Shown here in pieces: positions 54,074-62,505 of a stretch of 64,000 nt of DNA. Source of the stretch: Streptomyces sp. HNM0574 (GTDB lineage: Bacteria > Actinomycetota > Actinomycetes > Streptomycetales > Streptomycetaceae); NCBI RefSeq assembly GCF_012726235.1, contig NZ_JAASAH010000009.1:186001-250000 (forward strand), read 5' to 3'. The position numbers and the translations under genes were made by a program. The notes under the pieces are model-generated. The model ran no database searches and had not been told where the DNA came from. It saw nothing but the letters and a program-made list of their open reading frames with translations. Positions within the stretch are counted from its first letter, which is position 1, and each line of letters begins with the position of its first letter.

Positions 54074-55261
54074 TCAGCCCGTGGTGAGTTCGTCGTACAC
54101 GCTGAGGACCTGGGCGAGGGTGTCGCTCTCCTCGCGCCAGCGCGCGGCGCGGCGCAGGCCGCGCTCCGCGAGCTCGGCGCACCGCTCGGGGTCGGCGGCG
54201 AGCCGGGTGACGGCCTCGGCGAGCGCGTCGGCGTCCCCGTACGGCACCAACTCGGCTGCGTCGCCGACGAGTTCGGGGACCCCGCCGACGGCCGTCGACA
54301 CCAGCGGCACCCCCGCGCGCAGCGCCTCGCGGGCGAGCAGCGCCCGGCCCTCCCAGCGCGCGGAGAGCAGCGCGACGTCGGCCAGCGGGAGCAGCGCGAG
54401 CGCGTCGGCGCGGCGGCCCAGGAGCCGCACGGGCAGCTCCTCCTCGTCGATCCGGCGCTGGAGCGCGGCCCGGTCCGGGCCCTCACCGGCGACGACCAGC
54501 AGCGGCGGCGGGTCGAGGTGGCGCCAGGAGCGGGCCGCGGTGAGCACCGTGTCGTAGCCCTGGTTCCGGGACAGGCGGCCGACGCTGAGGATCAACGGAC
54601 GCTCGACGGCACCGAGTTCGGCCCGCGCCTTGAGCCGGAGCCGTTCCGCCTCGTCGGCCTGGGGCTCCTCGCCCGGCTCGTCCGGCGCGGCGTCGTCCGG
54701 CGGGCGGGTGGCGCGCGGACCGGGCGGGACGACGGGGGCGAGGCGGGCGTCGCGGGCGCCCCGCGCGCGGGCGCGGTCCAGCAGGTCCGTCGTCGTCGCC
54801 AGCACCACGGCCGACTCGCGCACCACGTGCCGCTCCAGCAGCCGCAGGGCCTGGGCGCGCAGGCCGAGGGCCTGGCCGCGCGCGTGCCAGGTCAGCACGA
54901 GCGGCGGACGGGCGCCGCCGCCCGCCCCGGCGCCGAGGGCGAGCGCGGCGAGCAGCCCGGCGCGCAGCCCGTGCGCGTGCACCAGATCGGCCTCGGCGCA
55001 CACCCGCCGGAGCGCGGCGACGGCGGCCGCCCGCGTACGGACGGGCGCGGGGACGAAGTGCGCGCCGGTGGCGGTGAATCCGTACCGCGGTTCGGTGCCG
55101 GGCGGGGCGCACACCGTGACCCGCAGCCCCCGCTCGACCAGGCCGTCGGCCAGGGACCGCACATGGGCCGGGGAGTTCGCGCCGCACCCGCTCAGCACCT
55201 GCACGGCGTGCACCGGTGCCGTGCCGACGGGCGTCGGCCGCGGGCGCGTGCTGCGGTTCAC
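54074..55261 (-). CDS. GT4-family glycosyltransferase
   Basis: A 395-residue GT-B enzyme. N-terminal domain: HAVQVLSGCGANSPAHVRSLADGLVERGL, then ADLVHAHGLRAGLLAALAL. A linker with PDEPGEEPQADEAERL leads to the C-terminal donor domain: LILSVGRLSRNQGYDTVLTAARSW, VVAGEGPDRAALQRR, RRADALALLPLADVALLSARWEGRALLAREALRAGVPLV, where the E-x7-E motif is EGRALLAREAL. The GTG start at 55261 has AAGGAG about 11 nt up. Donor and acceptor are unknown. It is 250 bp downstream of recN on the same strand. It is distinct in sequence from the GT4 at 30-31 kb. Confidence 0.88.
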   Translation of the reverse strand: MNRSTRPRPTPVGTAPVHAVQVLSGCGANSPAHVRSLADGLVERGLRVTVCAPPGTEPRYGFTATGAHFVPAPVRTRAAAVAALRRVCAEADLVHAHGLRAGLLAALALGAGAGGGARPPLVLTWHARGQALGLRAQALRLLERHVVRESAVVLATTTDLLDRARARGARDARLAPVVPPGPRATRPPDDAAPDEPGEEPQADEAERLRLKARAELGAVERPLILSVGRLSRNQGYDTVLTAARSWRHLDPPPLLVVAGEGPDRAALQRRIDEEELPVRLLGRRADALALLPLADVALLSARWEGRALLAREALRAGVPLVSTAVGGVPELVGDAAELVPYGDADALAEAVTRLAADPERCAELAERGLRRAARWREESDTLAQVLSVYDELTTG

Positions 55262-55512
55262 TGCGGGGGATTCTCCTTGTCGGCTTCCTGCGGGGCCGGC
55301 CGTCGTCCGGCGTCTTCCACTGCTCGTACGTCTTCCTCTGCTCGTCGCACCGCTCGTGTCACCGCCGGCCCGGGCCGGCCGCGAACAGCAGCCCAGCATG
55401 CCAGCCGGTGACGGCGGCGCGGGCCGCCCCGGCGCGCCCCGCGCCGCAGGGCACGGCGCGCGCCCCGCCGGGATCACCCGCGCGGGGGAGCCGGCGGCGT
55501 GCGGGGGTTCCG

Positions 55513-57261
55513 TCAGGCGCCCGCCCGGGCCGTCTCCAGCAACTCCTCGGCGTGGGCCCGCGCGAGCTCGGAGTCCTCCTGGCCCGCGAGCATCCGCGAC
55601 AGCTCCCGCACCCGGTCCTCGCCCTCCATGGCCTGGACCCCGCTGCGGGTGACCGAGCCCTCGTGGGTCTTCTCGACCACGAGGTGCCGGTCCGCGAAGG
55701 CCGCGACCTGCGGCAGGTGCGTGACGACCACGACCTGCGCCGACCTGGCCAGGCGGGCGAGCCGCCGCCCGACCTCCACCGCCGCCTTGCCGCCGACGCC
55801 CGCGTCCACCTCGTCGAAGAGGTACGTCGGGACGGGCGCGGCGCCCGCGAAGACCACCTCGACGGCGAGCATCACCCGGGAGAGCTCACCGCCCGAGGCG
55901 CCCTTGGCGATCGGCCGGGGCTGGGCGCCGGGGTGCGGCGCGAGCAGCAGCTCGACCTCGTCGGTGCCGTACGGGCCGAACGCGACGCTCCCGCCGTCCA
56001 GTTCGAGGCCCGAGCCGTCCTCGGGCGCCTCGGTGCGGCGGAGCGCGAAGCTGACGCGGGCGTGCGGCATCGCCAGTTCGGCCAGTTCCTCGGTGACGGC
56101 GTCCGCGAATCGCTTGGCCGCGTCCTGCCGGGCCTGGGTCAACCGCTCGGCCAGCGTGGCGAGTTCGGTGCGCAGCAGGTCGCGTTCGGCGGTGAGTTCG
56201 CCGATCCGGTCGTCGTCGCCCTCCAGCTCGCCGAGCCGGGCCGCGCTCTGCTCGGCCCAGGCGAGGACCTCGTCCATGCCCTCGCCGTGCTTGCCGTACT
56301 TGCGGGTGAGCTGGGTGAGGACCGCGCGGCGCTCCTCGACGACGGCGAGCCTGGCCGGGTCGGCGTCCAGGTCGTCGGCGTACCCGGCGAGTTCACCGGC
56401 GACGTCCGACAGCAGGATGGACACCTCGCCCAGCCGGTCGGCCAGCGAGGCGAGCGCCGGGTCGTGGGCCCGTACCGCCTCCAGGGCGCGGTGCGCTCCG
56501 GCGACGAGGGTGGCCGCGTCGACGCCCTCCGGGTCGGCGGGGTCGCCGGCGAGGGCGCCGTGCGCTCCGGTGGCGGCGGCGGCCAGGGCCTCCGCGTGGC
56601 CCAGCCGTTCGGCCTCGGCGGCGAGTTCGGCGTCCTCGCCCTGCTGGGGTTCGGCGCCGGAGATCTCCTCCAGGCCGAAGCGGAGCAGGTCGGCCTCCTG
56701 GGCGCGTTCGCGGGCCCGGGTGGTGATGTCCTCCAGTTCGGCGGTGACGGCGCGGAGCCGTTTGTAGGCCGTGCGGTACTCGGCGAGGGGCGCGGCGACG
56801 GCGTCGCCCGCGTACCGGTCCAGGGCCCGGCGCTGCCGGGCGGGGCGCAACAGGCCCTGCTGGTCGGTCTGTCCGTGCACCGCGACGAGTTCGTCGCTCA
56901 GCTCCGCCAGCAGGCCGACCGGCGCCGAGCGCCCGCCGACGTGCGCGCGGGAGCGGCCCTCGGCCGAGACGGTGCGGCTGATCAGCAGCGCCCCGTCGTC
57001 GAGTTCGGCACCCGCGTCCTCGGCCCGGCGCGCGGCCGGCGCCTCGGGCGGGACGACGATCCGCCCCTCGACGACGGCGGCCTTCGCCCCGGCCCGTACC
57101 AGGGCCGCGTCGGCGCGGCCGCCGAGCAGCAGGCCGAGGCTGGTGACGACCATGGTCTTGCCCGCGCCGGTCTCGCCGGTCACCGCGGTGAAGCCGGGGG
57201 ACAGCTCGACGACGGCGTCATCGATCACGCCCAGGGCTCTTATCCGCATCTCCTCCAACAC
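55513..57261 (-). CDS. recN: DNA repair protein RecN
   Basis: A 582-residue SMC-like ATPase for double-strand-break repair. N-terminal head: LEEMRIRALGVIDDAVVELSPGFTAVTGETGAGKT, P-loop GETGAGKT at 29-36; coiled-coil arms about 150-370; C-terminal head with the ABC signature GASGGELSRVMLAVEVV and Walker B PTYLFDEVDAGVGGKAA, and VTHLPQVAAFADRHLVV. The start is uncertain among ATG 57273, GTG 57261 and ATG 57249; GTG 57261 gives the family-like MLEEMRIR. No LexA box was seen upstream, unlike dnaE2. Neighbours nadK and tlyA follow the usual tlyA-nadK-recN order, here interrupted by the S41 gene on the other strand. Confidence 0.94.
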   Translation of the reverse strand: MLEEMRIRALGVIDDAVVELSPGFTAVTGETGAGKTMVVTSLGLLLGGRADAALVRAGAKAAVVEGRIVVPPEAPAARRAEDAGAELDDGALLISRTVSAEGRSRAHVGGRSAPVGLLAELSDELVAVHGQTDQQGLLRPARQRRALDRYAGDAVAAPLAEYRTAYKRLRAVTAELEDITTRARERAQEADLLRFGLEEISGAEPQQGEDAELAAEAERLGHAEALAAAATGAHGALAGDPADPEGVDAATLVAGAHRALEAVRAHDPALASLADRLGEVSILLSDVAGELAGYADDLDADPARLAVVEERRAVLTQLTRKYGKHGEGMDEVLAWAEQSAARLGELEGDDDRIGELTAERDLLRTELATLAERLTQARQDAAKRFADAVTEELAELAMPHARVSFALRRTEAPEDGSGLELDGGSVAFGPYGTDEVELLLAPHPGAQPRPIAKGASGGELSRVMLAVEVVFAGAAPVPTYLFDEVDAGVGGKAAVEVGRRLARLARSAQVVVVTHLPQVAAFADRHLVVEKTHEGSVTRSGVQAMEGEDRVRELSRMLAGQEDSELARAHAEELLETARAGA

Positions 57262-57455
57262 GCATACGACCATACGAGGTTCCGTGGGGCCACCCGTACC
57301 CCCGGTCCGGGTGGCAGCGGCATCGTCGCAGGGCACAGGCCCGGCACAGGATGGAAGACCCGACCGGTCCGGGTGTTTCGTTCACAAGTTCCCGCCGGTC
57401 GGAAGCAGGACAAACCGGGGCACAGCCCCGGAGTGGGACACACCGAGGGGGAAAC

Positions 57456-58871
57456 ATGTCACCGCACAACTCCGCGCCCCGCCGGGGCCGCACCGCGACC
57501 GCCCTCGTGGCGGCGCTCGCCTCCGCAGCCGTGCTCGCCGTGCCGGGGTGCGGCGGCGCGGCGGGCGGCCGGGAGCGGGGCGGCGGGCTGGAGGGGGTGT
57601 GGCGGACCGAGGGCTACGGCACCTCCGTCGTCGTCGAGGGCCGGGGCCTCCGCACGTACGAGACGACGCGGATCAGCTGCGTCCCCGGCGCGCTCCGCGG
57701 CAGCCGGAAGGGCGGCACGGGCCCGGGCGGGCGCGCCACGTACGTCACGGACGGCGCCGCCGAGGTGACGCTCACCCCCGAGGGGCGCGGCAGGGCCCGG
57801 ATGCGGATCGCGGACAACACGGGCTCGCGCACCCTGCACCGCGCCGAGGACGGCCTGCCCGCGCGCTGCGGGGAGCCGGAGAGCCGGGACCCGCGTCACG
57901 TCTTCGACGTGTTCTGGCAGACCTTCGCCGAGCACTACCCGTTCTTCGCCGCGAAGGGCGTCGACTGGCGGGCGGTGCGCGAGAAGTGGCGGCCGCGGAT
58001 CACACGCAGCACCACCGGGGCCGAACTGTTCGAGGTGTTCAGATCGATGCTGGAGCCCCTGCACGACGCGCACACCGCCGTCGCGGGCGACGGCCGGAGG
58101 TACGCGGGCATCCGGCCGGGGACGGCCCCGCCCGGGCCCGCCTTCGTCGCCCGTGTCGACAAGGCGACGAGGGCGGCCGTCGGCACCCGGCTGAAGCAGT
58201 GGGCGAACGGTGCCGTCGCCTACGCGCGGCTCGGCGACGGCACCGGCTACCTGCGCCTCACCCGCTTCGAGGGCTTCACCGGCGAGGACGACCACGCGGC
58301 CGACACCGCCGCGCTCGACCGCGCGCTGCGGGAGATCTTCGCCGAGGCGCCCCGGTGGCGCGGCCTCGTCCTCGACGTCCGGTTCCACGGGGGCGGCGCC
58401 GACCCGCTCGGGCTGCGCGTCGCCTCCCGGCTCACCGCCCGCCCGTACCTCGGGTACGCGAAGCGGGCCCGCAACGATCCGGCGGACCCGCGCCGCTTCA
58501 CCCGGCCCGAGCCGGTGCGCGTCACCCCGCACGAGGGGCTGCGCTTCACGGGGCCCGTCGCCGTCCTCACCAGCCGGTACACGGTCAGCGCGGGCGAGAG
58601 CTTCGTCCAGGCGCTGCTCGGGCGGCGGCCCGCACCAGCGCTCGTCGGCGAGCCGACGCAGGGCGTCTTCTCCGACACCCTGGACCGGCGGCTGCCGGGC
58701 GGCTGGACGTTCTCGCTGCCCAACGAGGAGTACCTGACCGCCGACGGCCGGACCTTCGACGGCGCCGGGATTCCGCCGGGGCACCGCACGCCGGTCTTCA
58801 CCGAGGAGGAGTTCGCCCGCCACCGGGACACGGCGCTGGAGCGCGCCCGCGCACTGCTGCACGGGCGCTGA
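57456..58871 (+). CDS. S41 family peptidase, lipoprotein
   Basis: A 471-residue secreted tail-specific-protease-like enzyme. The signal peptide ends with LAVPGC, a lipobox with an unusual Pro at -2, so the protein is probably a membrane lipoprotein. A beta-rich N-terminal domain precedes the C-terminal protease fold: DGTGYLRLTRFEGFTGE, LDVRFHGGGADPLGLRVA, and TSRYTVSAGESFVQALLG with catalytic Ser near residue 378, then GEPTQGVFSDTLDRRLPGGW and SLPNEEYLTADGRTFDGAGIPP. No PDZ domain is evident, as in retinoid-binding-type S41 proteins. GAGGGGG precedes the ATG. It is inserted between recN and nadK on the opposite strand, 4 bp from nadK. Confidence 0.88.
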   Translation: MSPHNSAPRRGRTATALVAALASAAVLAVPGCGGAAGGRERGGGLEGVWRTEGYGTSVVVEGRGLRTYETTRISCVPGALRGSRKGGTGPGGRATYVTDGAAEVTLTPEGRGRARMRIADNTGSRTLHRAEDGLPARCGEPESRDPRHVFDVFWQTFAEHYPFFAAKGVDWRAVREKWRPRITRSTTGAELFEVFRSMLEPLHDAHTAVAGDGRRYAGIRPGTAPPGPAFVARVDKATRAAVGTRLKQWANGAVAYARLGDGTGYLRLTRFEGFTGEDDHAADTAALDRALREIFAEAPRWRGLVLDVRFHGGGADPLGLRVASRLTARPYLGYAKRARNDPADPRRFTRPEPVRVTPHEGLRFTGPVAVLTSRYTVSAGESFVQALLGRRPAPALVGEPTQGVFSDTLDRRLPGGWTFSLPNEEYLTADGRTFDGAGIPPGHRTPVFTEEEFARHRDTALERARALLHGR

Positions 58872-58875
58872 GCCG

Positions 58876-59835
58876 TCAGCGGCGGGCGCCGCGCCAACCC
58901 GCCACCGGGAGCGCGAACTTGGCGACGAGACGGTCCGTGAACGAGGCGTGGTGCAGCCGCGCCAGCCGCACCGGGACGGCCCCGCGCCGCACCTCCACCC
59001 GCGCGCCCGCGGGGAGTTCGGCGCTGCGCCGCCCGTCGCACCAGACGATCCCGTGCGGCGTCTGCGGCTGCACCTCCACGGCCAGCACCGAATCCGGCGC
59101 CGTGACCAGGGGCTTGGCGAACAGCGCGTGCGCGCTGATCGGCACCATGAGCAGCGCCTCGACCTCGGGCCAGACCACGGGCCCGCCCGCGGAGAAGGCG
59201 TACGCGGTGGAGCCCGTGGGGGTGGCGCACACGACGCCGTCCCCGCCGAAGCCGGTCACAGGACGGCCGTCGACCTCGGTGACGACCTCCAGCATCCGCT
59301 CCCGCGAGGCCTTCTCCACCGACGCCTCGTTCAGCGCCCAGTCGTGGTGCACCACCCGGCCGTCGGTCCGGACGAGCACGTCGAGCGTCATCCGCTCCTC
59401 GACCTCGTAGGCCCGGGTGACGACGCGGTCGACGACCTTGTCCAGGTCGTCCCGCTCGGCCTCGGCGAGGAAGCCGATCCGGCCCAGGTTCACCCCGAGC
59501 ATCGGCACCCCCGAGGCCCGCGCGAACTCCGCGCCGCGCAGCAGCGTCCCGTCACCGCCGAGGACGACCAGCAGCTCGCAGCCCTGCGCCGCCTCCGGCT
59601 TCGCCTCGACGGTCTGCACGGAGGCGGGCAGCGGCAGATCGGCCGCCTCGTCCCCCAGCACCCGGACGCCGATGCCGCTGCGCAGCAGCCCCTGCACCAC
59701 CAGTTCCGCGCTGCGGACGGCGGCGGGCCTGCCGGTGTGCGCGAGCAGGAAGACGGTGCGCTCCTCCCCCGGAACGCCGTCCCGGTCCCCCGGCCCGTCC
59801 CCGCCGTCGTCGCCCTTCCCCGGTCCCCTGGTCAT
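58876..59835 (-). CDS. nadK: NAD kinase
   Basis: Phosphorylates NAD to NADP. The 319 residues have a Gly/Asp-rich N-terminus, then the catalytic core with GGDGT at 93-97 (LVVLGGDGTLLRGAEFA), GVNLGRIGFLAE, and the C-terminal beta-sandwich with DWALNEASVEKASRERML, GDGVVCATPTGSTAYAFSAGGPVV and PISAHALFAKPLVTAPDS. All family motifs are intact. The ATG overlaps the tlyA stop by 4 bp (ATGA). In the downstream direction recN would normally follow, but the S41 gene lies between on the other strand. Confidence 0.95.
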   Translation of the reverse strand: MTRGPGKGDDGGDGPGDRDGVPGEERTVFLLAHTGRPAAVRSAELVVQGLLRSGIGVRVLGDEAADLPLPASVQTVEAKPEAAQGCELLVVLGGDGTLLRGAEFARASGVPMLGVNLGRIGFLAEAERDDLDKVVDRVVTRAYEVEERMTLDVLVRTDGRVVHHDWALNEASVEKASRERMLEVVTEVDGRPVTGFGGDGVVCATPTGSTAYAFSAGGPVVWPEVEALLMVPISAHALFAKPLVTAPDSVLAVEVQPQTPHGIVWCDGRRSAELPAGARVEVRRGAVPVRLARLHHASFTDRLVAKFALPVAGWRGARR

Positions 59836-60635
59836 TCCGGCCCCTCCGCCACGGCTCGCTCGACCTCGGCCGGGTCGAGTTCGGGCGCCCCGGCGCGCAG
59901 CCACAGAAAGTACTCGACGTTCCCCGAGGGCCCGGGCAGCGGGCTCGCCGTCACCCCGAGGGCCCCCAGGCCGAGTTCCGCCGCCCGCGCGCCGACGGCC
60001 CGTACCGCCTCGGCGCGCAGCGCGGCGCTGCGCACCACGCCCCCGCTGCCCAGGCGTTCCTTACCCACCTCGAACTGCGGCTTCACCATCAGCACGAGAT
60101 CGGCGTCGGGCGCGCAGCAGCGCACCAGCGCCGGAAGGACGAGACCGAGCGGGATGAAGGACAGGTCCCCGACGACCAGGCCGACCGGCTCGCCGACGTC
60201 CTCGGCCGTCAACTCCCGTACGTTCGTACGGTCCTTGACGGTGACCCGGTCGTCGCTCTGCAGCGACCAGGCCAGCTGTCCGTAGCCGACGTCGACGGCG
60301 ACGACGTGGCCGGCGCCGGCCCGCAGCAGGACGTCGGTGAAGCCGCCCGTGGAGGCGCCGGCGTCCAGCGCGCGGCGGCCCTCGACCCGCAGTCCGAGCG
60401 GCCGGAAGGCGGCGAGCGCGCCGGCCAGCTTGTGGCCGCCGCGCGAGACGTAGTCCGGGTCGCTCTCGTCGGCGCGCACGACGACGGCCGCGCTCGTCTC
60501 CACCTGGGTCGCGGACTTGGTCGCGGTGTTCTTGTCGACCGTCACCCGGCCCGCCGCGATGAGTTGGCTCGCGTGCTCACGCGAGCGGGCCAGCTTGCGG
60601 CGCACCAGCTCCGCATCGAGTCGGCGTCGTGCCAC
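59832..60635 (-). CDS. tlyA: TlyA family rRNA 2'-O-methyltransferase
   Basis: A 267-residue enzyme with an N-terminal S4 RNA-binding domain (RRRLDAELVRRKLARSREHASQLIAAGRV) and a FtsJ-like methyltransferase domain: ALDAGASTGGFTDVLLRAGAGHVVAVDVGYGQLAW (SAM-binding) and LVLMVKPQFEVGKE with the catalytic Lys. Mycobacterial TlyA 2'-O-methylates C1409 of 16S and C1920 of 23S rRNA and sets capreomycin sensitivity; Streptomyces homologues keep the 23S activity. GTG 60635 starts 6 bp after the small acidic gene, and nadK overlaps the 3' end by 4 bp. Confidence 0.93.
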   Translation of the reverse strand: MARRRLDAELVRRKLARSREHASQLIAAGRVTVDKNTATKSATQVETSAAVVVRADESDPDYVSRGGHKLAGALAAFRPLGLRVEGRRALDAGASTGGFTDVLLRAGAGHVVAVDVGYGQLAWSLQSDDRVTVKDRTNVRELTAEDVGEPVGLVVGDLSFIPLGLVLPALVRCCAPDADLVLMVKPQFEVGKERLGSGGVVRSAALRAEAVRAVGARAAELGLGALGVTASPLPGPSGNVEYFLWLRAGAPELDPAEVERAVAEGPE

Positions 60636-60641
60636 TGTCGT

Positions 60642-60980
60642 TCAGCTCCGGGGTCGGTCGAGGGCGGCCAGCTGTTCGCGCAGGCCGCTGTGCACATCTT
60701 CGTACACGTCGAGATGACCCGATACAGCGAGGTGGTCCACCGCTTCCAGCCGCCGGAGCCGGGCGTCCACGTCGCCGTCGCCGGTCGGCGTCACACCGAC
60801 ACCGAGCGGCTCCGGACCGTCGCTCTCCGCTTCGGGCTCCGGTTCCTCCGCGGTGTCCGCGGCGTCCACCGTGTCCACGGCGTCCACCGGCGGTTCCGGT
60901 TCCGGATGCTCCGGTGTTCCGCCGGCCTCCGGCTGCCGCTCCGCCGTGCTGTCCGTCCCCTGCGGCCCCAACTCGCTCAT
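60642..60980 (-). CDS. Small acidic protein upstream of tlyA
   Basis: A 112-residue protein of unknown function. The first 60 residues are acidic and repetitive (PEPEPPVDAVDTVDAADTAEEPEPEAE in parts), disordered. The last 45 are ordered and look conserved: VDARLRRLEAVDHLAVSGHLDVYEDVHSGLREQLAALDR, a helix-turn-helix of two amphipathic helices, perhaps an interaction hairpin. ATG 60980 with GTCGGGG upstream. It is 6 bp from tlyA in the same direction, and by memory a short gene of this kind regularly precedes tlyA in Streptomyces; its position suggests a link to tlyA or nadK expression or ribosome modification. Confidence 0.75.
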   Translation of the reverse strand: MSELGPQGTDSTAERQPEAGGTPEHPEPEPPVDAVDTVDAADTAEEPEPEAESDGPEPLGVGVTPTGDGDVDARLRRLEAVDHLAVSGHLDVYEDVHSGLREQLAALDRPRS

Positions 60981-61015
60981 GCCCCGACGCTACCGCCCCC
61001 GGCCCCGCGACAGGG

Positions 61016-61918
61016 TCAGCGGCGGGCTGCGGGCACCACGAGCGGGGTGCCGGTCTCCGGGTCGTCGATGACCCGGCAGGGCATGCCGAAGACCTCCTCG
61101 ACGAGGTCGGCGGTGACGATGTCCGAGGGCGCGCCCTCGGCGACGATGTGCCCGTCCCGCATCGCGATCAGGTGCGTCGCGTACCGGGCGGCGTGGTTGA
61201 GGTCGTGCAGCACCGCGACGAGGGTGCGGCCCTGCTCCTCGTGCAGCCGGGCGCACAGGTCGAGGATCTCGATCTGGTGGGCGATGTCGAGGTAGGTGGT
61301 CGGCTCGTCGAGCAGCAGCAGCGGGGTCTCCTGCGCGAGCGCCATCGCGATCCACACGCGCTGCCGCTGCCCGCCGGACAGCTCGTCGACGTAGCGCCCG
61401 GCCAGCCCCTCGACGCCGGTGGCCGCCATGGACTCGCGGACGATCCGCTCGTCGTCCCGCGACCACTGACGCAGCAGGCCCTGGTGCGGGTACCGGCCGC
61501 GGGCGACGAGGTCGGCGACGCCGATGCCGTCGGGGGCGATGGAGCTCTGCGGGAGCAGCCCGAGGGTGCGGGCCAGCTTCTTCGCGGGGATGCCGCTGAT
61601 GTCGGCGCCGTCCAGCGTCACCGCGCCGGAGCTCGGCTTGAGCATCCGGGACAGGGCGCGCAGCAGCGTGGACTTGCCGCAGGCGTTGGGGCCGACGACG
61701 ACGGTGAAGGAGTGGTGCGGTATCGCCACGTCCAGCTCGCGCGCGATGGTCCGCTGGTCGTAGGCGAGGGTGAGATCCCGGCCGGCGAGGCGGTCCCCGT
61801 CGGCGGCCGTCCGGCGCGGACGCGCGGACGCGCCGTCCACGCCCGCGTCCCGCGCCCCGGCGCTCGTCACGTCCGGGCTCGTCACGTCCGCGTTCTGCAC
61901 GTCCGTCTCCACGTTCAT
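61016..61918 (-). CDS. Iron-siderophore ABC transporter ATPase
   Basis: A 300-residue ABC ATPase of the FepC/FecE type. P-loop GPNACGKST at 76-84, Q-loop LGLLPQSSIAPDGIGV, signature ELSGGQRQRVWIAMAL, Walker B PLLLLDEPTTYLD, and H-loop LHDLNHAARYATHL; the FepC-group insert GRYPHQGLLRQW is present. The 42-residue N-terminus is a low-complexity Asp/Thr/Ser extension, with repeated VTSPDVTSA. ATG 61918 is taken; a longer frame goes up to 62104 but has no start support. Permease and binding-protein genes are not in the window, so the ATPase serves transporters encoded elsewhere or past this block. Iron control is implied by the iron box upstream. Confidence 0.92.
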   Translation of the reverse strand: MNVETDVQNADVTSPDVTSAGARDAGVDGASARPRRTAADGDRLAGRDLTLAYDQRTIARELDVAIPHHSFTVVVGPNACGKSTLLRALSRMLKPSSGAVTLDGADISGIPAKKLARTLGLLPQSSIAPDGIGVADLVARGRYPHQGLLRQWSRDDERIVRESMAATGVEGLAGRYVDELSGGQRQRVWIAMALAQETPLLLLDEPTTYLDIAHQIEILDLCARLHEEQGRTLVAVLHDLNHAARYATHLIAMRDGHIVAEGAPSDIVTADLVEEVFGMPCRVIDDPETGTPLVVPAARR

Positions 61919-62505
61919 GTCCGCACTCACACTCGCACCCCAACTCGGGCCTGGTACCGCTTCTGTCGTCGCGGGCGCGCGGGTACGCGCGCCCCGGCAG
62001 GCTGCCGCGCGCCGCTGCTGTCCGCCGCCGAGTACACCCGGGAAGGCAGCGCCCGGCAACTCCCGGCCCGCACCGGGCCGTTGGGCGCGGCCGTGGAGGC
62101 GCACGGGAGAGGGGTGACGGGAGACAACTGCGACTCCGCTCGAAGACCGGTGAACACCACCCGGCCACTGGACAACAACGACTTTGGTTAGGTTAACCTA
62201 AGTCCGTGTTCGGCCGTGCGGCCGCCCCGGTCTCCACGAACGGGGCGGCCCCGCCGTGCCCGCTCCCGCCTGCCGGGCTCCGGGCACCGGCGGGACGACG
62301 TACGCCGCACACGCAGCACGGAACACAGCACCACCGCGTCACGGCACCACAGCACCGCAGCACCGCCCCCACACCCAGCACCGCACGGAACGTCCTGCAC
62401 AGCGCCTCGTACGACCCCCGCAAGGGGCCTGCGCCGCACGGCGGTTCACGCGCAACGGCACGAAGCGGCGGCCTGACCTACACCGTCCGGGAGGAGCCCC
62501 GAAGC
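61919..62505. other. Divergent regulatory region between siderophore ATPase and SIP genes
   Basis: About 587 bp, no gene. It contains the iron box (62183-62201) 265 bp before the ATPase start and 305 bp before the SIP start. The stretch 62305-62395 is a low-complexity direct repeat with ACAGCACC or CAGCACCGC occurring at least five times, lying in the SIP leader. Confidence 0.6.
62183..62201. promoter_or_regulatory. DmdR/IdeR-type iron box
   Basis: TTTGGTTAGGTTAACCTAA matches the Streptomyces iron box TTAGGTTAGGCTAACCTAA at 17 of 19 bases, counted by eye. Its core TTAGGTTAACCTAA (62188-62201) is a perfect 14-bp palindrome. Both divergent iron genes should be repressed when iron is plentiful. 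Confidence 0.85.

Noticed and set aside
57262..57455. LexA box upstream of recN
   Set aside because: The region has GTTTCGTTCAC but no CGAAC-N4-GTTCG arrangement.
60215..60236. Palindrome CCGTACGTTCGTACGG in tlyA
   Set aside because: It lies inside the coding sequence and is explained by codon choice.
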